A stretch of 40,195 bases of DNA from VRUE01 sp036557525 (GCA_036557525.1 DATBHH010000079.1:1-40195); one strand, 5' to 3'; positions 25,277-35,193 are shown, counted from the stretch's first letter. Notes: generated by a model from the sequence alone, not told the origin. Numbers and translations are program-made.

Positions 25277-26277
25277 CCGAGACGCCGCAGGAGGCGTTGG
25301 AGCAGGCCGCGCTCGCGGGGATCCACCGGCTTCCGATCCCGACGCCATTCGCGGTCGGGCGCGTCAACTGCTACCTGATCGAGGACCGGCCCCTGACCCT
25401 CGTCGACACGGGCCCCAACTCGGGCAAGGCGCTCGACGAGCTTCAGCGCCAGCTCGGTGAGCGCGACCACTCGATCGACGAGCTCGAGCTCGTGATCCTC
25501 ACCCACCAGCACATCGACCATCTCGGCCTGGTCGAGATCGTCGCCGAGCATTCCGGAGCCGACGTCGCGGCGATCGGCGTCGCCGCCGAGCGACTCGCAA
25601 ACTTCAGCGAGGACGCCGAGCGCGAGGACGAGTTCGCCGTCGATCTGATGCTCCGCAACGGGATCCCGCCCGAGGTGGCTCACGCCCTGCAGAGCGTCTC
25701 CCGCAGCTTCCGCGGTTGGGGCTCGCACGCCAGGGTGACGAGGCCGCTCGACGACGGCGAGGTGATCGAGTTCGGGGATCGTCGCCTCCGGGCGCTGCAC
25801 CGCCCCGGGCACAGCCCCTCGGACACGATCTTCTGGGACGAGGACCGCCGGATCCTGATCGCCGCCGACCACCTGATCGGCCACATCTCCTCGAACCCGC
25901 TCATCGCGCGGCCGCTCGACGGCTCCGACCGCCGCGAGCAGGCCCTCGCCACCTACATCGAGTCGCTGCGGAAGACGCGCGAGATGCCGGTCGATTTCGT
26001 CCTCTCGGGGCACGGCGAGCCGATCACCGATCACATCGCGCTGATCGATGAGCGCCTGGCCAAAACCGAGCGGCGCAAGGAGAAGATCCACGGCCTGATC
26101 GCCGAGCGCCCCCGGACCGGTTACGAGATCGCGCAGGCGATCTGGGGGAACGTCGCCGTCACCCAGGCCTTCCTCACCCTCTCGGAGGTGATCGGCCACG
26201 CCGACCTGCTGGTCAATGAAGGGCGGGTCCGCGAGGTCGACGACGGGGAGGTGATCCGGTATGAGGCGACCGGGTAG
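25273..26277 (+). CDS. Metallo-beta-lactamase-fold hydrolase
   Basis: The 334-aa protein has the zinc signature HQHIDH (78-83), HRPGHSPSD and AADHLIGH, and a final His in SGHGEPI, so the binuclear site is complete. Past residue 265 comes a region (KIHGLIAERPRTGYEIAQAI) like the winged-helix C-terminal domain of the LACTB2-like and GloB-like subgroup. Substrate cannot be told from sequence; nucleic acid, thioester or small-ester hydrolysis are all known in this group. GTG at 25273 overlaps the phosphomannomutase stop (GTGA), and the 3' end overlaps the next gene by 17 bases. Confidence 0.9.
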   Translation: MTETPQEALEQAALAGIHRLPIPTPFAVGRVNCYLIEDRPLTLVDTGPNSGKALDELQRQLGERDHSIDELELVILTHQHIDHLGLVEIVAEHSGADVAAIGVAAERLANFSEDAEREDEFAVDLMLRNGIPPEVAHALQSVSRSFRGWGSHARVTRPLDDGEVIEFGDRRLRALHRPGHSPSDTIFWDEDRRILIAADHLIGHISSNPLIARPLDGSDRREQALATYIESLRKTREMPVDFVLSGHGEPITDHIALIDERLAKTERRKEKIHGLIAERPRTGYEIAQAIWGNVAVTQAFLTLSEVIGHADLLVNEGRVREVDDGEVIRYEATG

Positions 26278-27223
26278 GCGCTCCGCGAAGAAGCGGATGC
26301 TGATCATCGTCAACCCGTATGCGACAACTGTCTCGGACCGGCTCAAAAATCTCGTCGTCTACGCGCTGCAGGGGCGGTTCGAGGTCGAGACCGTCTCGAC
26401 CGAGGCCCAGAACCACGCGACCGAGATCGGTCGCGAGGTCCGCGACCACGGCTACGACATCGTCGTCGCCTTCGGCGGCGACGGGACCCTGAACGAGGTC
26501 GCCAACGGCCTTGCCGGGACCGACGTGCCCGTCTCCGTCCTCCCCGGCGGCTCGACGAACGTCGTCTGCCGCACGCTGGGGATCCCGAACGACGTCGTCG
26601 ACGCGACCGAGCACCTGCTCGCCCTCGCCGACGACTGGGCGCCGCGGAAGATCGACCTCGGGACGGTCGACGAGCGCCGCTTCGTCTTCGCCTGCGGGGT
26701 CGGAATCGACGCCACCGTCGTCAAGCGGGTCGACGCGCATCCGGGGATGAAGTCGAGGGCAGGCCCCTACTACTACACCTGGGCCGCGCTCTCGGCCTTC
26801 TACCGCGACTTCCTCCTCAACCCGGTCGAGATCGAGGTCGAGGTCGCCGGGCGGACGGTCGAGGGCGTCACGGCCCTGGCCCAGAACTCCGACCCCTTCA
26901 CCTACTTCGCGAGCCGCCCGCTGCGGGTCTGCGAGGGGGTGGAGATCGACGACGGCACCCTCTCGATCGGGGTCCTGAAGCGGGCCGCCCAGCGTGACAT
27001 GCCGACGCTGATCAAACGGCTGTTCAGCGAAAAGCGCCCGGCTGCGCGCCACCGCCAGATCGACCACTTCGAGGACGTGACCGAGGCCGCCGTGCGCTCG
27101 ATCTCGACCTCGACCGACGGCGCCACCCGGCCGTTCCCGGTTCAGGTCGACGGCGACTACATCGGCGAGCGCACCGACGTCCGGCTCGGGATCGAGCCCC
27201 GCGCCCTCACCTTCGTCGCCTGA
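26261..27223 (+). CDS. Diacylglycerol/lipid kinase-family protein (YegS/DagK-like)
   Basis: ATP-dependent kinases of this family phosphorylate diacylglycerol or other lipids at the membrane face. The 320-aa protein has a basic start, then MLIIVNPYATT, the nucleotide-binding FGGDGTLNEV (71-80), LPGGSTNVVCRTLGIP, and a C-terminal beta domain ending with VQVDGDYIGE, where the family has its conserved D-G-E. The ATG has GGAGGTGA six bases upstream. It ends directly against the relA stop (TGA abutting TCA), with no space for a separate terminator. Confidence 0.92.
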   Translation: MRRPGRRSAKKRMLIIVNPYATTVSDRLKNLVVYALQGRFEVETVSTEAQNHATEIGREVRDHGYDIVVAFGGDGTLNEVANGLAGTDVPVSVLPGGSTNVVCRTLGIPNDVVDATEHLLALADDWAPRKIDLGTVDERRFVFACGVGIDATVVKRVDAHPGMKSRAGPYYYTWAALSAFYRDFLLNPVEIEVEVAGRTVEGVTALAQNSDPFTYFASRPLRVCEGVEIDDGTLSIGVLKRAAQRDMPTLIKRLFSEKRPAARHRQIDHFEDVTEAAVRSISTSTDGATRPFPVQVDGDYIGERTDVRLGIEPRALTFVA

Positions 27224-29440
27224 TCAGGACTTCGGCGTGATCCGGTAGGCGTCGAAGACCGACTCGACGTTGCGCAGCCGCGTTATGCACTGTTTCAGCT
27301 GCTCGGGGTCGCCGACCTCGATCACGAAGGTGTTCTTGACCATCGGGTGCCTGGTCATGCAGCTCGCCTCGATGATGTTGATCCCGGCCTCGGAGAAGGT
27401 CCGCGAGAGGTCCTCGAGCAGCCGGGTGCGGTCGTAGGCGTCGATCTGAAGCTGAACCCGGTAGGAGGCCTCGTTGTCCCCGTTCCAGCTCACCTCGACG
27501 AACCGTTCCGGCGCCCGTTTCAGCGCCCTGAGGTTGTTGCAGTCAGTGCGGTGGATAGTGATCCCGCGCCCGAGCGAGACGTAGCCGGCGATCTCGTCGC
27601 CGGGGACCGGCCGGCAGCACTTGGCGAGGCGCACCGCGACCTGGTCGGCTCCCTTCACCCTGATCCCGTAGTTGGAGGCCTCCTTGGTCTGCCGTGCCTT
27701 GTCATCGGTCGCGGTGCTCCCAAACGGCTCGTGCTCCTCGACCGCCTCGCCGCCCTGCAGCCTCTGCATCACCTTTTTGGCGACGGCCTTGGTCGAGATC
27801 TTGCCCTGGCCGAGCGCGATGTAGAAGTCGGTCGCCTTGCGGTAGCCCATCTCACGGATCACGTCCGCGAGCAGCGGCGAGATCGCCACCTTCTGCATCG
27901 GGATGCCGCGCTTGCGCAGCGTCTCCTCGAGCGCCTCGCGCCCGCGCTTCTCGGCGTCCTCCCGCCTTTCCTCTTTGAAGAAGGCGCGGATCTTGTTGCG
28001 GGCACGGCTCGTCCGGACCAGCTGCAGCCAGTCGCGCGAGGGGCCGCGCTTCTGCTTCGCGGTGAGCACTTCGACGATGTCACCCGAGCGCAACTGGTAG
28101 TGGAGCGGGACGATGTTGCCGTTGACCTTGGCGCCGACGCAGCGGTGGCCGACGTCGGTGTGGACGGCGTAGGCGAAGTCGAGCGGGGTCGACCCGGCGG
28201 AGAGGTTCTTCACCTCGCCCTTCGGCGTGAAGACGAAGACCTCGTCCTCGAACAGGTCGACCTTGAGCGACTCGAGGAACTCGGTCGGGTCCTGGTCGCC
28301 CTGGGCCTCGACCAGCTGCCGCAGCCAGGTCATCTTCTCGCGCTGCGGGTCGCCGGTCGCGCCCTCCTTGTAGGCAACGTGGGCGGCGACCCCGTACTCG
28401 GCGAGCTTGTGCATCTCGGTGGTGCGGATCTGGATCTCGAGCGGTTTGCCCTCGGGCCCGATCACCGTCGTGTGCAGCGCCTGGTACATGTTCGCCTTCG
28501 GCATCGCGACGAAGTCCTTGAAGCGCCCGGGCAGCGGCTTCCAGAGCGAATGGATGACGCCGATCGCCCCGTAGCAGTCCTTGACCGAGCCGACGATCAC
28601 CCTCATCGCGGTCAGGTCGAAGATCTCGTTGAACTCGCGGCCCTTCTTCGTCATCTTCGTGTAGATCGAGTAGAAGTGCTTGGCGCGGCCTGAGATCTCG
28701 GCCTCGATCCCGACCTGCTTCAGCTCCTCGGCGAGGAACTTCCCGGCCTCGGTCACGTAGACCTCGCGCTCGTTCCGCTGCTGGGAGACGAGCTGTTTGA
28801 TCTCCTTGTACCTGCGCGGGTGCAGCGTCGAGAAGGCGAGGTCCTCGAGCTCCCATTTGATCGCGTGGATCCCGAGCCGGTGCGCCAGTGGCGCGTAGAT
28901 CTCGAGCGTCTCGCGCGACTTCGAGAGCTGCTTCTGTTTCGGGAGCGCCCCCAGCGTCCGCATGTTGTGGAGCCGATCGGCCAGCTTGATCAGGATCACC
29001 CTGACGTCGCTCGCCATCGCGACCATCATCTTGCGGTAGTTCTCGGCCTGGCGCTCGTCGCGGCTCTCGAATGTCATTCCGGTCAGCTTCGTGACGCCGT
29101 CGACGAGCAGCGCGATCTCCTCGCCGAACTCGGCCCTGACCTCATCGAGGCTGGCGCTGGTGTCCTCGACCGTGTCGTGGAGGAGCGCCGCGCAGAGCGT
29201 CTCCGTGTCGAGCCGCATCCGGGCGCAGATCTGGGCCACCCCGACCGGGTGGGTGATGAATTCGTCGCCGGAGCGCCGCACCTGATCGGCGTGGCGCTCG
29301 CAGGCGAACCCGAACGCGCGGCTGACCGCGTCGCGGTCGATCTCGGGCGGCGAGTCGAACTCCTCGACGACCGCAAAGAGGTCTGCGAGGAGCTCTTTCT
29401 GCTCTATCGATGTCTGTGTCGCTCGAGGAATCGGAGGCAC
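27224..29440 (-). CDS. relA: Bifunctional (p)ppGpp synthetase/hydrolase, RelA/SpoT family
   Basis: Makes and degrades the stringent-response alarmone. About 738 aa: HD hydrolase domain with intact HDTVED (88-93), synthetase domain with RVIVGSVKDCYG and PGRFKDFVAMPKANMYQ, a TGS domain (VFVFTPKGEVKNL), a helical/zinc-finger region (CCRPVPGDEIAGY, HRTDCNN) and a C-terminal ACT domain. Both activities look intact, as in actinobacterial Rel. The start is uncertain: GTG 29440 is the nearest usable start and overlaps recJ by 37 bases, but its AAGGA abuts the codon; homology begins near residue 12. An ATA overlapping the recJ stop (ATAG) is a remote alternative. It is last of the yebC-to-relA run. 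Confidence 0.96.
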   Translation of the reverse strand: MPPIPRATQTSIEQKELLADLFAVVEEFDSPPEIDRDAVSRAFGFACERHADQVRRSGDEFITHPVGVAQICARMRLDTETLCAALLHDTVEDTSASLDEVRAEFGEEIALLVDGVTKLTGMTFESRDERQAENYRKMMVAMASDVRVILIKLADRLHNMRTLGALPKQKQLSKSRETLEIYAPLAHRLGIHAIKWELEDLAFSTLHPRRYKEIKQLVSQQRNEREVYVTEAGKFLAEELKQVGIEAEISGRAKHFYSIYTKMTKKGREFNEIFDLTAMRVIVGSVKDCYGAIGVIHSLWKPLPGRFKDFVAMPKANMYQALHTTVIGPEGKPLEIQIRTTEMHKLAEYGVAAHVAYKEGATGDPQREKMTWLRQLVEAQGDQDPTEFLESLKVDLFEDEVFVFTPKGEVKNLSAGSTPLDFAYAVHTDVGHRCVGAKVNGNIVPLHYQLRSGDIVEVLTAKQKRGPSRDWLQLVRTSRARNKIRAFFKEERREDAEKRGREALEETLRKRGIPMQKVAISPLLADVIREMGYRKATDFYIALGQGKISTKAVAKKVMQRLQGGEAVEEHEPFGSTATDDKARQTKEASNYGIRVKGADQVAVRLAKCCRPVPGDEIAGYVSLGRGITIHRTDCNNLRALKRAPERFVEVSWNGDNEASYRVQLQIDAYDRTRLLEDLSRTFSEAGINIIEASCMTRHPMVKNTFVIEVGDPEQLKQCITRLRNVESVFDAYRITPKS

Positions 29441-31902
29441 TCCTTGTATCGGACGCTGTAGGCGCGAAACGAGCCTGAGCGCTCGAGTTCGGTCTCCGCT
29501 GAGGATACGACCCCCACGGTTCCACCGCCCGAATCGGGCGTGCCCTGTACCAATCCGAGCTCCCTCAACACGCGGAAGCAGCGCGCGGCCGCCTCCGGCC
29601 GGCGCGTTTCGGTCCCCCGGCCGGCGAGCGCCTCGCGGAGCAGCTCGCCGTCGCAATCGGCGGCCTCGCGCAACGCCCGGAAAACCGAGATCAGCGCCGG
29701 GCGCCGGGCGAGGTGCTGGTCGAGGACCGTGAGGCAGAACCGGCGCTCCGTCTCCCCCCAGGCATGGTGGAGGTAGCCGCCGCCGGCGCCGGGAAGCGCG
29801 AGGAGCTCGGCTGCCCGCTCGCAGGCCGGAGGGTCGACGAGGACGACGTGCTCGAAGGCGCGCGCGAGCTCCGGCTCGGCTTCGAGCGAGAAGGCGTCGA
29901 CGAGCCGCACACCGTCACGGGCCAATGGGGCCCTGCGCTCGGCGTCGGCGACGGCCGCGAGGACCTCGCCGCAACCGCTCGAGGCAAGCTCGGCGACCAT
30001 CGCCGCCCCGGAGTTCAAGGTCCGCAGCTCGGTCCGCCCCCCCTCCGGGCCGATGTCGTAGTTCCTTCGACCGGATGAAAGGAACTGCGACATCGTTGCG
30101 GGGTCGCGTGCGAGCTCGGCCTCGAACCGCGCCCACCACTCGCCCGCGAGCTCGTCGGGGGCGGGTTCGACGGCGCGCGGATAGAGCTCGCGCAGGACGA
30201 TCCGCGGCTCGACCGACCCGTTCCAGCGGTTGACCTCGAGACGGACGGCGGCGTCGATCGGGTCTCCCTCCTCGACCCCGAGGCCGGAGCGTCCGAAGGC
30301 GACGGCGGCCGCTCGGTGCGAGCCGCTGCGGAGGCTGAATCGCGAATGCCTGCCCTCCCCCATCGTCCTCACGTCCTCGACCCGGGCCGACGGGACCAGC
30401 AGACGGACCCCCGGGTTGCCCATTCCGAACGGCGCCAGCCGCTCGAGCTCCTCGGCGAGGGGGAGCCCGATCCCGGCGCCGCCGACCATCGCGTCGATCT
30501 GGACCGTCCTCATCAGGTCCTCGGGCCCGAGCACGGTCGCCGCGTGGGCGCAGAAGGCCTCGCGGAACGGCTCGACCGCGGACGCCGGCAGCTCGAGCCC
30601 CGCGGCGGCCCGGTGGCCGCCGAACGAGGTCAGCTGGGGCGCGCAGGCCTCGAGCGCGGCCAGCAGGTCGAAGCCGGGGATGCCGCGACCCGATCCGCGG
30701 CCGCCGCCCTCGCCGTCGAGCGAGATCACGATCGCCGGCCTGTGATGGCGCTCCGCCAGGCGCGAGGCGACGATCCCTACCACGCCCGGGTGCCATCCCT
30801 CCCCCGCGACGACGATCGCCGGTGCCTCGCGGAGCCGCTCGGGCAGCTCGCGGCGGGCCGCCTCGGCGGCCGCGTCGACCTCCAGCTCCGTGGCGCGACG
30901 CTCGCCGTTGGCGCGACCGAGCTCGGCTGCGATCTCGGCCGCCCGCGACTCGTCCTCGGTGAGGAACAGCTCGACCCCGGCGTCGGCCCGGTAGAGGCGC
31001 CCGGCCGCATTGATGCGTGGCGCAAGCCTGAATGCCAGATCCCCCTCGTCCAGCTGGCTGGGCTCGCAGGAGGCGGCCTCGAGCAGCGCCCGCATGCCCG
31101 GCCGCCGCGCCCTCCGGATCTCCTCCAGGCCGCGCCGGACGATCGACCGGTTCTCCCCGATCAGCGGCACGACGTCCGCCACTGTCGCCAGGGCAACCAA
31201 ATCCAGGTCGGCGGCGGCGTCGGGCCGGGAGTCCCCAGGCCGGCATTCGCCGGGAGTTCCTGGGGACCCCCCACCCGACGCCTCTCTCAGTGCTGAAGCC
31301 AGCTTCCAGGCGACTGCGGTCCCACAGAGCTCCGTGAAGGGATAACCGTCGATCTCCGGGTGGAGGATCGGGCACTCGGGGAGCGCGGGTCCGGGCTGAT
31401 GGTGGTCGGTGACGACGACGTCCATGCCCAGCTCCCTGGCGAGGGCGACCTCCTCGACCGCGGTGATCCCGCAGTCAACGGTGATCAGGAGCGAGGTGCC
31501 GCGCTCGGCGAGGCGGCGGACATTGGCGGCATCGAGCCCGTAGCCGTCGGCGATCCGGTCCGGGATCAGCCAGTCGCACTCGGCCCCCAGCTCGCGCAGC
31601 GCCCCGACCATGATCGCGGTCGCGCAGACCCCGTCGACGTCGAAGTCGCCGTGGACCGTGATTCTGCGGCGCGCCCGGACCGCGTCGCGCACCCGCTCGA
31701 CGACAGCCTCGATCGAGCGGAAGGAGCCGGGCGGGTGCGACTCCTCGGCGTCGAGGAAGGCGCGCGCCTGCTCCGGTGTGCGATAGCCGCGCCGGACCAG
31801 CGTGATCGCAACCGGCTCGCTCAGGCCGAGCGCCTCGGCCAGCGCCCGCGCCTCGCCGTAGTCGTATGGATCCGCCCTGTAGGCGTTGACTGTCTCGGCC
31901 AC
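29404..31902 (-). CDS. recJ: Single-stranded-DNA-specific exonuclease RecJ, long form
   Basis: 5'-3' single-strand exonuclease in recombination and repair. Of 832 aa, the first 580 or so are the RecJ core: HGDFDVDG (84-91), ITVDCG, VVTDHHQPG (163-171), APRINAAGR, SFGGHRAAAGL (DHHA1) and an OB-like domain. The last 250 residues (from about 595) are an extra domain with LVDPPACERAAELL, as in the long RecJ forms of Gram-positives. Residues 207-232 are a Gly/Pro-rich insertion in the catalytic core encoded by DNA with a GTCCCCAGG/CCTGGGGAC inverted repeat. The start is GTG at 31902. Its position upstream of relA and downstream of secDF is a common arrangement. Confidence 0.95.
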   Translation of the reverse strand: MAETVNAYRADPYDYGEARALAEALGLSEPVAITLVRRGYRTPEQARAFLDAEESHPPGSFRSIEAVVERVRDAVRARRRITVHGDFDVDGVCATAIMVGALRELGAECDWLIPDRIADGYGLDAANVRRLAERGTSLLITVDCGITAVEEVALARELGMDVVVTDHHQPGPALPECPILHPEIDGYPFTELCGTAVAWKLASALREASGGGSPGTPGECRPGDSRPDAAADLDLVALATVADVVPLIGENRSIVRRGLEEIRRARRPGMRALLEAASCEPSQLDEGDLAFRLAPRINAAGRLYRADAGVELFLTEDESRAAEIAAELGRANGERRATELEVDAAAEAARRELPERLREAPAIVVAGEGWHPGVVGIVASRLAERHHRPAIVISLDGEGGGRGSGRGIPGFDLLAALEACAPQLTSFGGHRAAAGLELPASAVEPFREAFCAHAATVLGPEDLMRTVQIDAMVGGAGIGLPLAEELERLAPFGMGNPGVRLLVPSARVEDVRTMGEGRHSRFSLRSGSHRAAAVAFGRSGLGVEEGDPIDAAVRLEVNRWNGSVEPRIVLRELYPRAVEPAPDELAGEWWARFEAELARDPATMSQFLSSGRRNYDIGPEGGRTELRTLNSGAAMVAELASSGCGEVLAAVADAERRAPLARDGVRLVDAFSLEAEPELARAFEHVVLVDPPACERAAELLALPGAGGGYLHHAWGETERRFCLTVLDQHLARRPALISVFRALREAADCDGELLREALAGRGTETRRPEAAARCFRVLRELGLVQGTPDSGGGTVGVVSSAETELERSGSFRAYSVRYKECLRFLERHRHR

Positions 31903-31937
31903 GCCCCCAAGCTAGGAGTCCCCCGGGACGGAAAAGC

Positions 31938-32204
31938 CTAGATTTCGACCCGCTCCGAGCGGATTCCGAGGACCCAGACGACGGCGAGGCCGATCGCCAC
32001 GCCCGGGATGCAGAGCAGCGCCGTCGCGAGGTCGGTGTCGCCGAGGCTTTTCCCGCTCGCCGCCTGGACGATCGCCCCGAAGATCACCGCCCCGATCGTC
32101 GAGCCGAGAAAGGCTCCGATGATTCCCTGCCAGAAGCGCTCCGGCAGGAAGATCGTGAAGTGCCAGAGGGCGAGCCCCATCGTGAACCAGACGAGCAGCG
32201 CCAT
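31938..32204 (-). CDS. Small membrane protein, GlsB/YeaQ/YmgE-like
   Basis: The 88-aa product has three hydrophobic segments (about 3-22, 26-46 and 60-80) with Gly-rich GIIGAFLGSTIGAVIFGAI, the pattern of the transglycosylase-associated (GlsB/YeaQ) family of small inner-membrane proteins, linked to stress in other bacteria. Function here is unknown. Its ATG shares one base with the secDF stop (TGATG), so it is coupled to secDF. Thirty-five bases then lead to recJ. Confidence 0.75.
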   Translation of the reverse strand: MALLVWFTMGLALWHFTIFLPERFWQGIIGAFLGSTIGAVIFGAIVQAASGKSLGDTDLATALLCIPGVAIGLAVVWVLGIRSERVEI

Positions 32205-35188
32205 CAGCGATTCCTCCCGTGTTTGCGGCGCTGCTGTCGGCGGCGTTCCCGCCGCCGCGCATTGCGTTCCGCCCGTTCGGCCGCGGCCGGGTCGACCGCC
32301 GGCGGCTCGCCGTTGGTCGCCGGGTCGCCGCCGTCTGCGCCCGATGCCTCCGAGGGCTCCGCCGTCGCGAGAGCGGCCTCGCGCTGGTCGGGCTCGGCGG
32401 ACGCCTCCTCGCCGTCGGCGGCCGCAGGCTCGGGCTCGAGCTTTGCCAGCTCGACCTCGTCGGCGAACGCGGGCACCTTCCCGTCGGCGTCCTCGAGCCG
32501 TTCCCGCCTTCGCACGTAGCTCGGCTCCCGTTCTTTCCAGGCAGTGAGGACCGGCGAGGCGATGAAGATCGACGAGTAGGTACCGGAGAAGATCCCGACC
32601 ATCATCGCGAAGGCGAAGTCCTGCAATGTGGCGCCGCCGAACACCAGCAGAACGCCGACCAGGAACACCGATGAGAGGCCGGTGATCAGCGACCGGGTGA
32701 GCACCTCGCTCATCGAGCGGTTGACGATCTGCGAGAACGCGGCCCGCGGCATCCGCGGCACGTTCTCGCGGATCCTGTCGAAGACGATGACGGTGTCATA
32801 GAGCGAGTAGCCGAGGATCGTCAGGAAGGCGGCGACGGTCCCGCTCGACACCTCTTTTCCAGTCAGCGAGTAGACGCCGGCCGTTATCAGGATGTCGTGG
32901 AAGACGGCGATCAAAACCGGGACCGCGAACTTCGGGTCGAACCGGAAGGCGACGTAGCCGGTGATCAGCAGCAGCGAGAAGATGATCGCGAGCAGGGCGC
33001 TGCGCGCGACCTGGGCGCCGAACGTCGGCCCGACGCTGGTGCTCTGGAAGCTTTCGCCCTTGATCCCGAACGCCTGGTTCATGTCCGTTCGGACCGCTCC
33101 GACGCCGGACGGTTCGAGCTCACTGGCCTGAATCTGGAACCCCTTGCCGAACTGTTCGTCTTCGGTTTCCTGGACCTCCGCGTCGCCGAGGTTGTGTTCT
33201 TCCAGGACTTCGCGCACTTCTTCGACCGAAGCGGCCTGCTGCGGGGCGAAGTTCAGCCTCGTGCCCGATTCGAAGTCGATCCCGAGGTTGAGCTGGTTGA
33301 TCGCCAGCGATAGGGCGCCGACGATGAGAATCGTCCCCGAGAGCGAGAAGAACCATTTGCTGGCGCCGATGAAGTTGAAGTGCCACCGCACCCGCTGCTG
33401 TTCGCTGGCGCCGATCAGGCCGGCGGAGCCGCCCAGCCGGCCGCGCCCGAACACTCCGAGGAACGCCTGGGTGAAGACGACCGCGGTGAAAAGCGAGACG
33501 ATCGTGCCGACGCCGAGAGTGAAGGCGAAGCCTTTGACCCCGGCGGTCGCGAGGACGAAGAGGATGAACGCCGTCAGCAGCGTGATGACATTCGCGTCGA
33601 CGATCGTCGCGATCCCTTTGCGATAGCCGACGCCGATCGCCGCGCCGACACTGCGCCCGGCGCGCACCTCCTCCTTTATTCGCTCGAAGATGACGATGTT
33701 CGCGTCGGCCGCGACCCCGATCGTGAGGATCAGGCCGGCGATCCCGGGCAGCGTCAGCGTGATCGGGATCAGTTTGATCAGGGCGAAGAAGAAGACCGCG
33801 TAGACCGCGAGCCCGAGCGTCGCGACGACGCCGAGGAAGCGGTAGTAGACGATCAGGAAGAGGATCACCAGGAGGAGCCCGATCAGCCCGGCTTTGAGCC
33901 CCTGGTGCAGGGCCTGTTCGCCGAGCGTCGCCGAGACCTGGCTCTGGCTGATCAGCTTCAGGTTGATCGGCAGGGCGCCGATCTGGAGGAAGGTCGCGAG
34001 GTCCTGGGCTTCCTGGATCGACGTGAAGCCGCCGGAAATCTGGGCGCCCGTCCTACCGTCGATCCCGTCCGGGTTGTCGAGGAAGTTGATCAGCGGCCGG
34101 GTCTTGACTTCGTTGTCGAGGACGACCGCGAAGCGGCCGGAGAGCGCTTCGGCGGTTTGCGCGTCCACCGGCCCGATCGCCCGCGCCTGACCCCGCAGGG
34201 CGATCCGGCGGGTCACTTCCTGGAACGCTTCGCGGCCGCTGTCGGTGAAGTTGAAGACGACGTTCGGCGCGCCGGATTCGTCGCGTTCCTGCTTCGGGTT
34301 TGTGATTTCTTTGCCGGAGAGCGCCGGTTCGTCATGGAGTGCGAACCAGCCCGGTTCGGCTTCCGCGATCACCGCGCCGGTTTCGTCGGACGGCAGTTCG
34401 GAGACGACGGTGGTGCCCGGCGGCACGGTGCCGAGGATCGGGCACCCCTTCTCAGCCTTACCGCCCTGCTTGGTCTGCTTTTCGCACTTCCTGTTCTCGA
34501 CCCGTTTTTTCCCGGTCGCGGTGATGAATAGGTCGGCTTTGCTGAACTCCGGGCCGGCGATCAGCTTGTGCTTTTCGTCGGGTGAGAACAGGTAGTACCG
34601 GTTCCGGTTGCTCGAGCATTTTTCGCAGTCCGGTTCGGGTTTCTGTTCTTCGGCGAGCTTCACCGCGCCCCAGGCGTTCGGGTAGGCGCCGGCGAAGATC
34701 AGCTGCTGGTCTTCGGGTTTGGTCGTCGAGCGCCCGGCCGCTTCCCATTCCTTGTTCGCTTCGTTGATGACCGAGTCGGGTGCTTTCTGGCCGGGATTTC
34801 CGCCGATCGCGCGCTCGCGGCCGAGCAGGTTCGGTTCCCAGTCGTAGAAGTAGAGCTGGGCGGTGCTCCCGACCGTTTCCTCGGCGCGCTGGGCGTTGGT
34901 GACGTCGGGGAGGCTGACCGAGATGCCGTCGGTTCCGATCCGTGCGACCTCGGGCTCGGATACGCCGAGGCGGTCGATCCGCTCGCGGATGATTTCGATC
35001 GAGCGGTCGATGTCGCTGCCGGTCACTTCCGTGGCCTGGCCGGTGGGCGTCCCCTGGTAGATGAGTTCGGTGCCGCCCTTGAGGTCGAGCCCGAGCTTCG
35101 TTTCCTTGGTCGCGATGACGAGCCCCGAGACCGCGACCAGGAGCACGACGAAGAGGAGGATGAAGAGGTTGCTGCGGCGCCTTGACAT
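32204..35188 (-). CDS. secDF: Fused protein-export membrane protein SecDF
   Basis: SecD and SecF pull exported proteins outward using the proton gradient, in complex with SecYEG. The 994-aa protein is both in one chain: SecD first (LGLDLKGGTELIY, a long extracytoplasmic loop, then six membrane segments with AADANIVIFERIKEE) and SecF second (from about 610; NLGIDFESGTRLNF, YSLYDTVIVFDRIRENV). The SecD P1 loop (about 110-310) is enlarged and charged and holds CEKC and a C-X13-C pair. The C-terminal 110 residues are an acidic, then strongly basic cytoplasmic tail (RRERRRQQRRKHGRNR). The gene uses GAA and TTC more than its neighbours. It starts five bases after the PAS gene stop. Confidence 0.96.
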   Translation of the reverse strand: MSRRRSNLFILLFVVLLVAVSGLVIATKETKLGLDLKGGTELIYQGTPTGQATEVTGSDIDRSIEIIRERIDRLGVSEPEVARIGTDGISVSLPDVTNAQRAEETVGSTAQLYFYDWEPNLLGRERAIGGNPGQKAPDSVINEANKEWEAAGRSTTKPEDQQLIFAGAYPNAWGAVKLAEEQKPEPDCEKCSSNRNRYYLFSPDEKHKLIAGPEFSKADLFITATGKKRVENRKCEKQTKQGGKAEKGCPILGTVPPGTTVVSELPSDETGAVIAEAEPGWFALHDEPALSGKEITNPKQERDESGAPNVVFNFTDSGREAFQEVTRRIALRGQARAIGPVDAQTAEALSGRFAVVLDNEVKTRPLINFLDNPDGIDGRTGAQISGGFTSIQEAQDLATFLQIGALPINLKLISQSQVSATLGEQALHQGLKAGLIGLLLVILFLIVYYRFLGVVATLGLAVYAVFFFALIKLIPITLTLPGIAGLILTIGVAADANIVIFERIKEEVRAGRSVGAAIGVGYRKGIATIVDANVITLLTAFILFVLATAGVKGFAFTLGVGTIVSLFTAVVFTQAFLGVFGRGRLGGSAGLIGASEQQRVRWHFNFIGASKWFFSLSGTILIVGALSLAINQLNLGIDFESGTRLNFAPQQAASVEEVREVLEEHNLGDAEVQETEDEQFGKGFQIQASELEPSGVGAVRTDMNQAFGIKGESFQSTSVGPTFGAQVARSALLAIIFSLLLITGYVAFRFDPKFAVPVLIAVFHDILITAGVYSLTGKEVSSGTVAAFLTILGYSLYDTVIVFDRIRENVPRMPRAAFSQIVNRSMSEVLTRSLITGLSSVFLVGVLLVFGGATLQDFAFAMMVGIFSGTYSSIFIASPVLTAWKEREPSYVRRRERLEDADGKVPAFADEVELAKLEPEPAAADGEEASAEPDQREAALATAEPSEASGADGGDPATNGEPPAVDPAAAERAERNARRRERRRQQRRKHGRNR

Positions 35189-35193
35189 CTGGC

